Below are positions 18,833 through 28,995 of a stretch of 64,000 bases of DNA, piece by piece. Under the pieces are notes generated by a model. It searched no databases. It saw only the letters and a program-made list of their open reading frames with translations, and was not told where the DNA came from. Numbering within the stretch: position 1 is the stretch's first letter; each line of letters opens with the position of its first letter. Made by a program: the position numbers and the translations under genes. This DNA is from Clostridia bacterium (lineage in GTDB: Bacteria; Bacteroidota; Bacteroidia; Bacteroidales; 4484-276): assembly GCA_009928785.1 (NCBI GenBank), contig SABY01000003.1, forward strand, positions 1 to 64,000, given 5' to 3'.

Positions 18833-21800
18833 ATGAAAAATATTTATAAATCCTTGCTGCTGCTGATCCTTATCACGGCAGCTTTTGATGTGTTTAGCCA
18901 GACGGTTGTTGCGGAGCATCACACCCTGCAATGGAACGATCCTGTACCCTGGGATGCTTCGGCCAAAGAATCGACGGGGCTTGTGCTCAACTTCGATGAT
19001 GCCACCTTTGTGGATGCCTATGGATTGTTACCGGTTTTTACGCGGCGTATCCCGATGGACGACAATACCGGAAATCTGATTTTTACATTGAATAATGTAC
19101 AATATGCTCCTGTGACTGCTGAAATGGATGGGGTTGAAGATTTGCTGTTGATCACCGACGTGCCGCAGTATTATGCAGAAGTCGCAACAACCCGCGGCGA
19201 GCGCCACACCATTTTCCGGCTGATGCCACTTCGCTTTAATGCACTTACGGGAATTTTTGATCAAATCGTTTCTTTTGATCTTTCCTGGCAAATAGCTCCT
19301 CTGGATACAATTATCAGCGTCAGGCGCGATTCGATCCCCAACTACGCCGAAAACTCTGTGCTGGCTACCGGCCAATGGTTTAAAATTGGCGTTATCGACG
19401 ATGGTATTTACAAACTTACCTACGAGCAAATGCAGCAGTTGGGAATGCAGGGTAGCATCTCCTCATCGGCAATAGCTTTGTATGGCAATGGCGGTGGCAT
19501 GTTGCCGCAGGCCAACGAAGATTTTCGCTACGACGATTTGCAGGAAAATGCCATCGAGATGCACGATGGCGATGATGGCAGCTTTGATGCCGGCGACTAT
19601 TTCGTTTTTTACGGCCAGTCGCCTCACGAGTGGAAGTATAGCAACATAAAACAGGCTTACGAATTTTCGCTCAACAAATTTTCTGATACAGCCTATTATT
19701 TTATTAATACCTCAGCCATCGGCGGTAAGCGCATTGAGGAGCAACTACAGGTACCCTTAGCGCCCGAAAATATTATTACCACCTACAACGATTTTGCTTC
19801 GCACGAAATCGATGCAATCAATCTTATCCGTTCGGGGCGCGAATGGTACGGCGAAACTTTCAGCGAACAGTTGAGCTACGACTTCTTCTTTCCTTTCCCG
19901 CACCGCGACGTGAGCACCAATATAAACGTCAGCACCGACCTTGCCGCCCGCTCGGCGTTGACCAGTAAGTTTGTGATCCGTGCAAATGGCGACTCTATTT
20001 ATTACGACAACGTAAGTTATGTTATAATGAATTCCGCTACCAAATACGCCAACATTTCTGATAAGTCGCGCTGGTTTATGGTAAACGATACGCCCGACAT
20101 CACTGTTGGCATCAGCTATTTGAGACCCGACAACTTCTCGACAGGTTGGTTGAATTACGTTACCGTAAATGTTACAAGTTATTTGGTTTACGACGATAAA
20201 TTTTTCTCGTTTCGTAATCGGGAGCAATCCATTCCTGATCGTGTATCTCAATATGTAATTGATAATGCCGAGCCGGATTTTCAGGTTTGGAATATCACCA
20301 ATCGTTTGCAGCCACAGCGTATGTTTACCACCCTGAACAATGGCATGTGCAAATTCGTACTTGTTTCAGATGCCATCAATGAGTTTATTGGTTTTACTAA
20401 TAATGATTACCGTTCGCCGGAATTGATGGGTTCAGTCGAAAATCAAAATTTGCATCAGCTTGGCGCGGCCGACTATGTCATCGTTACCAATCCGTTGTTT
20501 TTGGATCAGGCGCAACGGCTCAAATCGCTTCACCAAGAGGTGGATGGTATGGCTGTGCACGTGGTTACCACCGAGCAGATTTACAATGAGTTTGGCTGCG
20601 GCATTCCCGATCCGTCAGCCATCCGTGATTTTGTGCGCATGGTCTATTATCGCTCGCCGGCGGCTCCAAAGCTAAAATATTTGTTGCTTTTTGGCGACGG
20701 CTCCTACGACCCGAAATACCGTACGGGCGAAAACCACAACATGGTTCCTACTTTCGAAGCCCGCAATTCGCATTGGTATGCCGGTTCCTTTGTCACCGAC
20801 GACTTTTTTGGTTTGATGGATGCCGGTGAGGGAAAAGAGTCGATGGGAAGCATCGACCTGGGCATCGGAAGATTTCCGGTGGTAACAAAGCAGCAGGCGA
20901 TAGATATGGTGGACAAGGTAGAAAACTACATGCACCTCTCTTCCCGAACCCAGGGCGCCTGGCGCAACCAGTTGTGTTTTATGGCCGATGATGGCAATGG
21001 CAACCTGCACCTGTTGCAGGCCGATACCATCCTGGTGCGCGACATCGTGCGCAAAAACCGCAACGTGAACATCAACAAGATTTATATTGATGCCTATCCT
21101 CTCGAAAGCACTGCCAACGGAAATACTTTCCCACAGGCCAACAAAGCTTTTAACGACCAAATGCAGGAAGGCGCTTTGATAGTGAATTATACCGGCCATG
21201 GTGGCGAAACCGGACTTACGCACGAAAGCGTAGTGGAGATAAGCGACATTCTTTCCTGGAAAAACTACGACCGGCTGCCTTTGGTAATTACAGCTACCTG
21301 CGAGTTTAGCCGATTTGATAATCCGGCGCTTACCTCTGCCGGCGAGCTGGTGCTGCTCAATCCATTGGGTGGCGGTATTGGATTGCTGACCACTACGCGG
21401 GTAGCCTTTGCAAGTGTAAATCTGATCCTGAACAAACGCATCTACGACACACTCTTTACTATTCAGGGCGGAAATGAAGTGCGTTTTGGCGATCTTATCA
21501 TGAAAACTAAATTGCCGGCAAGCTCCAGCCTGGTTAATTTTGTTTTGCTTGGCGACCCGGCACTGAGGCTGGCCATGCCGCAGCACGACATCATTACCGA
21601 TTCGATAAACGGGCAACCGGCTAACTCCTTTAGAGATACACTAAGCGCCAATAGCACCATTACCATCAGCGGACACATCCGGCAGCACAATATGCCCGGA
21701 GCGGTGCTTACCGATTTTGATGGCGTTATTTATCCTGCGCTTTACGATAAGCCCGAAGAAGTAACCACACTGGCATCGGCAACCGACAGCTATCCTTATA

Positions 21801-22672
21801 CTTTTGAATTACAAAACAAAATACTTTGCCAGGGAAAGGCCAGCGTAAAAAATGGAAGATTTAGCTACACCTTTATACTACCGCGCGACATCGACTACAA
21901 CTTTGGCTACGGTAAACTTAGCTATTACGCCATTGATAGTGCGCGCGATGCCAGCGGCTATTTTTCGGGACTGGTTGTAGGCGGCACACAGCACAACGCC
22001 CAGGCCGATAATGTGGGACCCGACATTAAGCTGTTTCTTAACGACAGCACTTTTACCCCCGGAACGGCTATTAATCCTTCGCCGCTGTTTCTGGCGCGCC
22101 TTTCCGATCCTTCCGGCATAAACGCCGCCGGTGCAGGCATTGGGCACGACATAGTACTTACCATCGATGGTAATTCTTTTCATTCGATGAATCTCAATCA
22201 TCTTTTCGATCCCGAAATAGACGACTACAGCAGCGGAAGCATCATTTTACCACTCGAAAACCTAAGCAATGGAATGCACACTTTGCATCTGCGTGCCTGG
22301 GATATGTTTAATAACTCCTCGGAAAAGACGCTCGAATTTTTTGTTTCCGACAGCATGGGCGTCGATTTGCTCAATGTGTATAATTATCCCAACCCATTCC
22401 GCAAGGAAACCTGGTTCACCTTCCGTCACAATCAGTTTGAAGGATCGCTCACAGCAGCCATCGAAATTTACGATTATTACGGTAACCTGGTACGGACGCT
22501 TGAACCACAAACGATAAACACCAGCGGCTACGCCATGGAACCCATCCGATGGGACGGCACAAGCCAGGGTGGCGATAAACTGGCGCCGGGATTGTACGTG
22601 TATCGTTTGCGCGTAAGTGATACCAGAGGCCAATACACCGAGCGGGTGCAAAAACTTATCATTACCGACTAA
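18833..22672 (+). CDS. Type IX secretion system sortase PorU-like, copy 2 (tandem paralog)
   Basis: 'YGNGGGMLPQANEDFRYDDLQENAIEM', 'YLLLFGDGSYDPKYR', 'NYTGHGGETGLTHE', 'LVITATCEFSRFDNP', 'NYPNPFRKETWFTFRHNQ'. Confidence 0.88.
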   Translation: MKNIYKSLLLLILITAAFDVFSQTVVAEHHTLQWNDPVPWDASAKESTGLVLNFDDATFVDAYGLLPVFTRRIPMDDNTGNLIFTLNNVQYAPVTAEMDGVEDLLLITDVPQYYAEVATTRGERHTIFRLMPLRFNALTGIFDQIVSFDLSWQIAPLDTIISVRRDSIPNYAENSVLATGQWFKIGVIDDGIYKLTYEQMQQLGMQGSISSSAIALYGNGGGMLPQANEDFRYDDLQENAIEMHDGDDGSFDAGDYFVFYGQSPHEWKYSNIKQAYEFSLNKFSDTAYYFINTSAIGGKRIEEQLQVPLAPENIITTYNDFASHEIDAINLIRSGREWYGETFSEQLSYDFFFPFPHRDVSTNINVSTDLAARSALTSKFVIRANGDSIYYDNVSYVIMNSATKYANISDKSRWFMVNDTPDITVGISYLRPDNFSTGWLNYVTVNVTSYLVYDDKFFSFRNREQSIPDRVSQYVIDNAEPDFQVWNITNRLQPQRMFTTLNNGMCKFVLVSDAINEFIGFTNNDYRSPELMGSVENQNLHQLGAADYVIVTNPLFLDQAQRLKSLHQEVDGMAVHVVTTEQIYNEFGCGIPDPSAIRDFVRMVYYRSPAAPKLKYLLLFGDGSYDPKYRTGENHNMVPTFEARNSHWYAGSFVTDDFFGLMDAGEGKESMGSIDLGIGRFPVVTKQQAIDMVDKVENYMHLSSRTQGAWRNQLCFMADDGNGNLHLLQADTILVRDIVRKNRNVNINKIYIDAYPLESTANGNTFPQANKAFNDQMQEGALIVNYTGHGGETGLTHESVVEISDILSWKNYDRLPLVITATCEFSRFDNPALTSAGELVLLNPLGGGIGLLTTTRVAFASVNLILNKRIYDTLFTIQGGNEVRFGDLIMKTKLPASSSLVNFVLLGDPALRLAMPQHDIITDSINGQPANSFRDTLSANSTITISGHIRQHNMPGAVLTDFDGVIYPALYDKPEEVTTLASATDSYPYTFELQNKILCQGKASVKNGRFSYTFILPRDIDYNFGYGKLSYYAIDSARDASGYFSGLVVGGTQHNAQADNVGPDIKLFLNDSTFTPGTAINPSPLFLARLSDPSGINAAGAGIGHDIVLTIDGNSFHSMNLNHLFDPEIDDYSSGSIILPLENLSNGMHTLHLRAWDMFNNSSEKTLEFFVSDSMGVDLLNVYNYPNPFRKETWFTFRHNQFEGSLTAAIEIYDYYGNLVRTLEPQTINTSGYAMEPIRWDGTSQGGDKLAPGLYVYRLRVSDTRGQYTERVQKLIITD

Positions 22673-22762
22673 CACGGAGGCTTTTGGCCAACATTTCCAA
22701 ACAATATAAAAAATGAATGACCGTTTACCTTCATTATTTTAATAAAAGTAAATCCGATCTTT

Positions 22763-23959
22763 ATGATTAAAAAAACCCTTGCAGTTGTTACTGCATGCAT
22801 GATGCTGACGCACCTTGCCTGGTCGCAGGATAAGCCTAACTATCTGGGGCAAACCAACACCATTACTACAGCAGTACCTTTTTTGCTGATAGCTCCTGAT
22901 GCCCGATCGGGTGCCCTGGGAGATGTGGGAGCTGCCTCTACACCGGATGCCGCCTCTATGCACTGGAATCCTGCCAAGTATGCCTTTATCGAATCCAAAG
23001 CCGGCTTCTCGGCTTCTTATAGCCCGTGGCTTCAGGCCATTGTCAGCGACATCAACCTGGCTTACGTGTCGGGCTATTACCGCATCGACGATCAGCAAAC
23101 CATTGCTGCTTCATTGCTTTTCTTCTCTTTAGGCGACATCAACTTTACCGACATCCAGGGCGAAAGCATCGGCAACTACCGGCCCAATGAGTTTTCGGTG
23201 GATGCTACCTATAGCCGAAAATTCTCCGACAACTGGTCGGGAGCTGTGGCTGCCCGCTATATTCACTCCAACCTTACGCAGGGCGTGAGTGTGGGCGGAC
23301 AAGCTACCAAACCCGGACAGTCAGTAGCCGCCGACATTGCCGTGTATCATCAACGTGAGCTTGACTGGCGCGATTTTGAATATGCCGAGTTTGCTTTGGG
23401 TATTAATATCTCCAATATCGGGTCTAAAATTTCCTACTCTGACGCTACTACCGATAAAGATTTTATTCCTACCAACCTGCGCATCGGGCCACGCCTTACG
23501 CTCGACCTGGACGATTATAACCGTCTGTCGTTTATGTTGGATGTGAATAAGCTATTGGTTCCCACACCGCCGGTGTACGCCAAGGATTCAACAGGCAGCC
23601 CTATATATGTTGACGGGCAGCCCGTGATCGAGGCAGGCAGAGACCCCAACGTAGGCCCTGTAGAAGGAATGATCCAGTCGTGGTACGATGCTCCCGGTGG
23701 TTTTGAGGAAGAACTTAACGAGTTTTACTTTTCTGTAGGCACAGAGTATTGGTACAACAAAGTTTTTGCAGTACGTGGAGGATTTTTTTATGAAAATAAA
23801 AACAAAGGAAATCGTAAATATTTTACCCTCGGCGCAGGGCTAAAATACAATGTGTTTGGCTTGGATTTCTCGTACCTGATCCCACTCGAACAGCAAAATC
23901 CACTGGAAAATACTTTGCGCTTTACCCTCAGCTTCGACTTTAACGAGTTTTACAACTAA
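22763..23959 (+). CDS. porV: Type IX secretion system outer-membrane channel protein PorV
   Basis: 'TAVPFLLIAPDARSGALGDVGAASTPDAASMHWNPAKYAF', beta-barrel pattern, C-terminal 'LRFTLSFDFNEFYN'; directly downstream of porU copies. Confidence 0.92.
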   Translation: MIKKTLAVVTACMMLTHLAWSQDKPNYLGQTNTITTAVPFLLIAPDARSGALGDVGAASTPDAASMHWNPAKYAFIESKAGFSASYSPWLQAIVSDINLAYVSGYYRIDDQQTIAASLLFFSLGDINFTDIQGESIGNYRPNEFSVDATYSRKFSDNWSGAVAARYIHSNLTQGVSVGGQATKPGQSVAADIAVYHQRELDWRDFEYAEFALGINISNIGSKISYSDATTDKDFIPTNLRIGPRLTLDLDDYNRLSFMLDVNKLLVPTPPVYAKDSTGSPIYVDGQPVIEAGRDPNVGPVEGMIQSWYDAPGGFEEELNEFYFSVGTEYWYNKVFAVRGGFFYENKNKGNRKYFTLGAGLKYNVFGLDFSYLIPLEQQNPLENTLRFTLSFDFNEFYN

Positions 23960-23999
23960 GATAAAACGCGGGCAGGGATTTTTTTAAACGCATAAAAAG

Positions 24000-24034
24000 A
24001 GCCGGAAGAAATAGTTTCTCCCGGCTTTTTTTAT
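24000..24034 (+). terminator. Rho-independent terminator after porV
   Basis: agccggaagaaatagtttctcccggct followed by T-run. Confidence 0.75.
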
Positions 24035-24088
24035 GCCCGGGAAAATGGGGTTAATGATTTTAAAATTACTTTCGTAAAAAAAAAGGCT

Positions 24089-24586
24089 ATGGATTTTCGG
24101 GTAGGTTTCGGATACGATGTGCATCAATTGGCCGAAGGTCGGCGGCTGATGATTGGCGGAGTGCACATTCCGCACCACAGCGGGTCGTTGGGGCATTCGG
24201 ACGGCGATGTGCTGACACATGCTATTTGCGATGCATTGTTGGGGGCGGCTAATCTGCGCGACATTGGATTTTATTTTTCCGATCAGGATGCGGCCTACAA
24301 GGACATCGACAGTACGTTGCTGCTCAAACAGGTGGTGATGCTGCTCACCGACAAAGGCTTTGCCATAGGCAACATTGATGCTACGGTGGCGCTGCAGACG
24401 CCGCGGTTATCTGGTTTTATTCCACAGATGCAACAAAGGCTTGCCACCGCAGCCAATATTGTGGCTGATCAAATTTCTATAAAAGCCACTACCACCGAGC
24501 GCATGGGCTTCGAAGGCCGCGAAGAAGGGCTTAGCGCCTATGCGGTGGCGCTTGTTTATTCAACCAAAAAAAAGAAAATACAATGA
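24089..24586 (+). CDS. ispF: 2-C-methyl-D-erythritol 2,4-cyclodiphosphate synthase
   Basis: 'RVGFGYDVHQLAEGRRLMIGGVHIPHHSGSLGHSDGDVLTHAICDALLGAANLRDIGFYFSD', 'ISIKATTTERMGFEGREEG'. Confidence 0.97.
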   Translation: MDFRVGFGYDVHQLAEGRRLMIGGVHIPHHSGSLGHSDGDVLTHAICDALLGAANLRDIGFYFSDQDAAYKDIDSTLLLKQVVMLLTDKGFAIGNIDATVALQTPRLSGFIPQMQQRLATAANIVADQISIKATTTERMGFEGREEGLSAYAVALVYSTKKKKIQ

Positions 24587-25164
24587 AAAACAAACAGAGA
24601 AAATTCAGCACACTGTTGTGGATGGCTGTTGTGGTGGTTTTATTAATCCCGGTTTCACTTGCCGCACAGCAACCGAAAAATGAAACCAGAGATGAGAAAA
24701 AACAACGGCAGAAGTTGGCGCAGGAAGCGCGCTATTTAAAAGCACGTCAGGCTATTTTGGATTCGATGTTCGTGGTCACTGCCGAAAGTCTTCAATTCAG
24801 GAATGGCGAAACATTTGCACCGGTACAATCCACCATCAATTTTTTGAAAGTAACGGGCAATGTAGCGGTAGTGCAGATTGGCAGCGATTACTCGCGCACC
24901 CGTGGCTCCAACAGCCTGGGTGGATTTACAATAAAAGGCGAGATGACCGATGTGATGATAAAGGAAAAGGAGAATAAAAAACAGATTTACATGACCTTTA
25001 CCATCAATGGGATACTTGGAAGAGCACGTATAGCACTCACCATTACCGGTGACGATCTTGCAGTAGTAGATGTAAATAACGTGATGCGGAATTATGCCCT
25101 GACCATGCGCGGGGCGGTAATACTGCCAGAGGACGCTTTGATATTTGAAGGCACCGAGTTCTGA
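24583..25164 (+). CDS. DUF4251 domain-containing exported protein
   Basis: Signal peptide; 'FLKVTGNVAVVQIGSDYSRTRGSNSLGGFTIKGEMTDVMIKEKENKKQIYMTFTI'; overlaps ispF stop. Confidence 0.75.
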   Translation: MKNKQRKFSTLLWMAVVVVLLIPVSLAAQQPKNETRDEKKQRQKLAQEARYLKARQAILDSMFVVTAESLQFRNGETFAPVQSTINFLKVTGNVAVVQIGSDYSRTRGSNSLGGFTIKGEMTDVMIKEKENKKQIYMTFTINGILGRARIALTITGDDLAVVDVNNVMRNYALTMRGAVILPEDALIFEGTEF

Positions 25165-25322
25165 AAAATTCCAATCTTCAATAACACCATTTCCACAAGG
25201 AAACTAATTTCATCCCGGAAAATTCCCGACCGCCTACCGTAAGGCTAACAATTGTTTGCAGCCGTCAGCCGTAAGGATTTGTGCCGGTAGGTTTGCAAAG
25301 GTTTTATGGTATTTTTGCCGGT

Positions 25323-26309
25323 ATGTTTCATTGGTTGTCAAAACTTTATCTTAGGCTTTCTCTTGTTGGTGCCATCCTTTTGGGTGCTTCTTTTTTGTCG
25401 GCGCAAGGTTTTCAGCGTTATCTGGTTCCCGAAGAAGTGATTGAGTACCCACGCCGGCTTCAGGTAATGTGGGCAAACGATGTTTTTTTCCAAACCGACC
25501 GCTACTACACCAATGGATTACAAATCGAATATCACAGTCAGCATCTTGGAAATTCAGCCGTTTCTAAACTACTCTTCGATCCGTTGGTAGAATCGGCACC
25601 CATTTATAGTTTGTTGCTGACGCACGAAATATACACACCGCGCAATGTATTGGGCGACCCGGTGCGCACCGACCGTCCGTATGCCGGCGTGTTGCTGCTT
25701 GGGCTTAAAGGTGCTTTCTACGACGACGATCATCAGTTTGTGCTTAGCTCGACGATACAGGCAGGCTTGCTTGGGCGGTATGCCGGCGGACAATTTGTGC
25801 AAAACGGAATTCATGTTTTGCTACCAGCCTCCGAACCCATTCCGGGATGGACATACCAAATACAACAGGATATGCTCCTGAGCTACCTGGTGGATTATCA
25901 AAAGCTATTGTTCGACGCCGGAAAACTACAGATGGATGCGTTGGCAGCTACCAGCCTCGGACTTCCCCTCACCGACTTTTCGGGTGGCATAAGATTGCGA
26001 TATGGCCAGGGCGACGATTATTTTTCACCGCGCCAAATATTGGCCGTCGATGGATTGCAATACAATATTTTTGCGGAAGCATCTACCCGGTATGTCGTTT
26101 ATGATGCTACGCTTCAGGGTGGCGCTTTCAACCGGGAAAGCCCTCACACCGTCGAAGTTATCAATCCACTGCTGGCACAATTAAAAGCCGGAGCCTCCAT
26201 TCGTTATCATAAAGTCAACACCGGGATCGGCGCACAATGGGTGTCCGCCAAATTTGAAAACGCCCTTCCCCACAAATGGGCATATTTTGTTATTGGCTTT
26301 TTGTTTTGA
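25323..26309 (+). CDS. LpxR-like lipid A deacylase family outer-membrane protein (DUF2219)
   Basis: 'NDVFFQTDRYYTNGLQIEYHSQHLG', 'THEIYTPRNVLGDPVRTDRPYAGVLLLGLKGAFY', C-terminal Phe. Start at MFHWLSK. Confidence 0.8.
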   Translation: MFHWLSKLYLRLSLVGAILLGASFLSAQGFQRYLVPEEVIEYPRRLQVMWANDVFFQTDRYYTNGLQIEYHSQHLGNSAVSKLLFDPLVESAPIYSLLLTHEIYTPRNVLGDPVRTDRPYAGVLLLGLKGAFYDDDHQFVLSSTIQAGLLGRYAGGQFVQNGIHVLLPASEPIPGWTYQIQQDMLLSYLVDYQKLLFDAGKLQMDALAATSLGLPLTDFSGGIRLRYGQGDDYFSPRQILAVDGLQYNIFAEASTRYVVYDATLQGGAFNRESPHTVEVINPLLAQLKAGASIRYHKVNTGIGAQWVSAKFENALPHKWAYFVIGFLF

Positions 26310-26415
26310 AATGACAAACCAAACAATAAATCAATCTCGCCACTGGTTTTCTAAGGAGCATTTTTGGTCTGGTTGGGAATTTTAAAGCATTCAAAACGAA
26401 TCGGAGATTTTTTTT

Positions 26416-27003
26416 ATGAAAAAATTTGTTCTCATACTTATCGTATTTCTTTGTTTGAGCATAGTGTCAGTTGGTCAGCAAAACGATTCTGCGCGCGTGA
26501 ATCCGTATTCACATTTACAAAAAGAAAAGTCAGACTTTGCCAACCGTCTTTATTTTGGCGGCAGTTTCATGCTAAGCCTGGGAAGTTATACCAGCATTGG
26601 CATTTGGCCGCTGGTGGGTTACAAGGTCACCTCCAAGTTGTCGGTGGGTTTGCAGCCCGGCTACGAATATTTAAAATACGACAGCTATTATTATGGTGGC
26701 TCTTACGAAACCAGCAACTACGGAGCAAGAGTCTTTGCGCGGTACCGCATCATTCCGCAGATTTACGTGCACACCGAATATGCCGCTATCAATTACGAAA
26801 TCGAAAGCAAGCTGCCATCGGGTCAGATTGATGAAACGCGCGAGTGGGTGCCTTTTTTGTTTTTGGGCGGAGGTCTTTCGCAGGAAATTGGCCGAAACAG
26901 TTATGTGTATATCCAGGTGCTGTTTGATGTACTCAACGACGAAAATTCGCCCTACCGCAACGGCGCCCCATTTTGGAGTATGGGCATCGTGGCCGGGTTT
27001 TAA
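26416..27003 (+). CDS. Outer-membrane beta-barrel protein (OmpX/opacity-like)
   Basis: Signal peptide; alternating barrel strands 'LYFGGSFMLSLGSYTSIGIWPLVGYKVTSKLSVGLQPGYEYLKY', C-terminal 'GIVAGF'. Confidence 0.7.
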   Translation: MKKFVLILIVFLCLSIVSVGQQNDSARVNPYSHLQKEKSDFANRLYFGGSFMLSLGSYTSIGIWPLVGYKVTSKLSVGLQPGYEYLKYDSYYYGGSYETSNYGARVFARYRIIPQIYVHTEYAAINYEIESKLPSGQIDETREWVPFLFLGGGLSQEIGRNSYVYIQVLFDVLNDENSPYRNGAPFWSMGIVAGF

Positions 27004-27039
27004 TCTGTGAGAGCTCCAAATTGTTTTTTTATTATTAAG

Positions 27040-28935
27040 ATGAAGAAGAGATTATTAAAAGGTTTGTTGATCCTGTTTTCTTTTTTGCTTGTCGCAAATG
27101 GGCAGAGCCAAACCATGGCAGATCAGTTGCCCGAAAATTACCGCAAAGCTTATCAGGCTGGCACCCGTTCGGCGGATGGAAAACCAGGCCCGAATTATTG
27201 GATAAACCACGCCAGCTATAATATTGATGTGGAAGTGATGCCAGCCAATGGATCTATTAGCGGCAAAGCCACCATCAGTTACACCAACAACAGCCCCGAT
27301 ACTTTAACGCAATTGGTTTTTAGGCTTTATCAGGACATTTACAAAAAAGGCAATGCCCGCCAGTTTCCGCTCGGCAACTCCGATCTCACCGACGGTGTTC
27401 AGATTTCTGCCCTGACTATTGATGGAAAATCTTATGATGTAGAAGCAAATAAGGTGTCAAGATCGGTCACGAATATGACCGTACAACTTTTGGAGCCGCT
27501 GCTGAAAAATAAAACCGCTGAGATAAAAATAGAATGGAATTTTAAATTGCCGCAAAAGAGGTTTGTTCGTTTTGGGCAGTACCGCCCCGATCATTTATTT
27601 GCCGCTTATTGGTACCCGCAAATAGCTGTTTACGACGACATCGATGGCTGGGACAAAAACGAATACGTGGGCATGGTAGAGTTTTATAATGATCACAACG
27701 ATTTCGATGTAAATATTACTGTGCCAGGTGGCTTTGCAGTGTGGGGCACAGGTATTTTGCAAAATCCTGCCGAAGTGCTGGGCACAGCCAAAGCCAGGCT
27801 GCTGGAGAAGGCTGCCGGCAGTGACCAAATCGAGCGCATTATTGAGGCAAACGATTATCAGAATCTTGATAAATTTACAAATTTTGCCAGCAGCACCTGG
27901 CAATTCCACGCTGACGCGGTTCCCGATTTTGCTTTTGCGGTAAGCAGTATTTCCCAATGGGATGCCACAAGTGTTGTTGTCGATTCGGCATCAGGCCGGC
28001 GGGTTCTCATTTCGGCGGTGTATCCTCCCGGACAAACGCATTACGACCAGGTGGCTGGCATAGCGCGTGAGGCCGTACAATATATGTCGTTCCAGTGGCC
28101 AGGCGTTGCTTTTCCTTATCCGGCGGCTACGGTTTTTGCCAATAGCCTCAAAACCGGTGGCATGGAGTTCCCGATGATGGCCAACGACGGCGCCCCCGAC
28201 GACTTCGCCGACTTGCAGGGGCTGACCTACCACGAGATTTTTCACAACTATTTCCCATTTGCCCTGGGCACCAACGAACGCAAATATGCTTTTATGGATG
28301 AGGGCTGGGCGCATTATTTTCCCACTGGTTTCCTGGCCGAAGTGTCGCCCGAAACTATTTATTTCCAGCGCTCCATTCATAATTATGCTGCTTTCGCAGG
28401 AAGTGAAAACGAGCTACCTCCTATGATTCCTACCTATATCTTTAACGACTATACTACTCAGCGCATGGCTGCCTACACGCGTCCGGCAGTGGCATATCAT
28501 CTGCTGCGCCAGGAGCTTGGCGATGCACTTTTTGGTAGCGCTTTGCGCGAATATATGCGCCGCTGGCAGGGCAAACACCCGATGCCTTACGACTTTTTTG
28601 CCACCTTTGATGATGTGGCCGGGCAATCGCTGGAGTGGTTTTGGAAACCCTGGTTTTTTGATCGCGGCATTCCTGATCTGGCAGTAGAAGCTCCCGACGA
28701 GCACAACGTTGTGAGTATCCGGCGCCTGGGTTCGATGCCCGTGCCGGTATATCTTCAAATTGATTTTACGGACGGAACCAGCGCCATTATCGAAAAAAAA
28801 GCAAGTGTATGGAAAGATGGAAAACACACAGTGGAAGTTTCGGTGCCATCCCAAAAAACCATAAAAAGTATGGTGCTCGGCAACGAATGGATTCCCGACA
28901 GCAAGCCCGACGACAACCACTGGCAAATGCGTTAA
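27040..28935 (+). CDS. M1 family metallopeptidase (aminopeptidase N-like)
   Basis: 'GGMEFPMMANDG' (GxMEN-like), 'LTYHEIFHNYFPFALGTNERKYAFMDEGWAHYFPTG' (HExxH-18-E). Start at MKKRLLKG. Confidence 0.9.
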   Translation: MKKRLLKGLLILFSFLLVANGQSQTMADQLPENYRKAYQAGTRSADGKPGPNYWINHASYNIDVEVMPANGSISGKATISYTNNSPDTLTQLVFRLYQDIYKKGNARQFPLGNSDLTDGVQISALTIDGKSYDVEANKVSRSVTNMTVQLLEPLLKNKTAEIKIEWNFKLPQKRFVRFGQYRPDHLFAAYWYPQIAVYDDIDGWDKNEYVGMVEFYNDHNDFDVNITVPGGFAVWGTGILQNPAEVLGTAKARLLEKAAGSDQIERIIEANDYQNLDKFTNFASSTWQFHADAVPDFAFAVSSISQWDATSVVVDSASGRRVLISAVYPPGQTHYDQVAGIAREAVQYMSFQWPGVAFPYPAATVFANSLKTGGMEFPMMANDGAPDDFADLQGLTYHEIFHNYFPFALGTNERKYAFMDEGWAHYFPTGFLAEVSPETIYFQRSIHNYAAFAGSENELPPMIPTYIFNDYTTQRMAAYTRPAVAYHLLRQELGDALFGSALREYMRRWQGKHPMPYDFFATFDDVAGQSLEWFWKPWFFDRGIPDLAVEAPDEHNVVSIRRLGSMPVPVYLQIDFTDGTSAIIEKKASVWKDGKHTVEVSVPSQKTIKSMVLGNEWIPDSKPDDNHWQMR

Positions 28936-28995
28936 TGCTTTTAGTAACAAACTTTTATGGTGCTGGCTTGTTTATTTGTCACAACACAAGCCCCT

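Noticed and set aside
20672-21616. 314-aa minus-strand ORF antisense to porU copy 2 (and 16868-17695 antisense to copy 1)
   Set aside because: Both arise at equivalent positions opposite the conserved catalytic region of the paralogs, explained by shared coding constraints on the sense strand.
25310-25317. TAnnTTTG promoter match (tatttttg) before the LpxR-like gene
   Set aside because: Only 5 bp from the preferred ATG and no well-spaced TTTG upstream; likely chance.
26364-26831. 155-aa plus-strand ORF overlapping the beta-barrel gene
   Set aside because: Different frame; the 26416-27003 frame has a signal peptide and barrel pattern.
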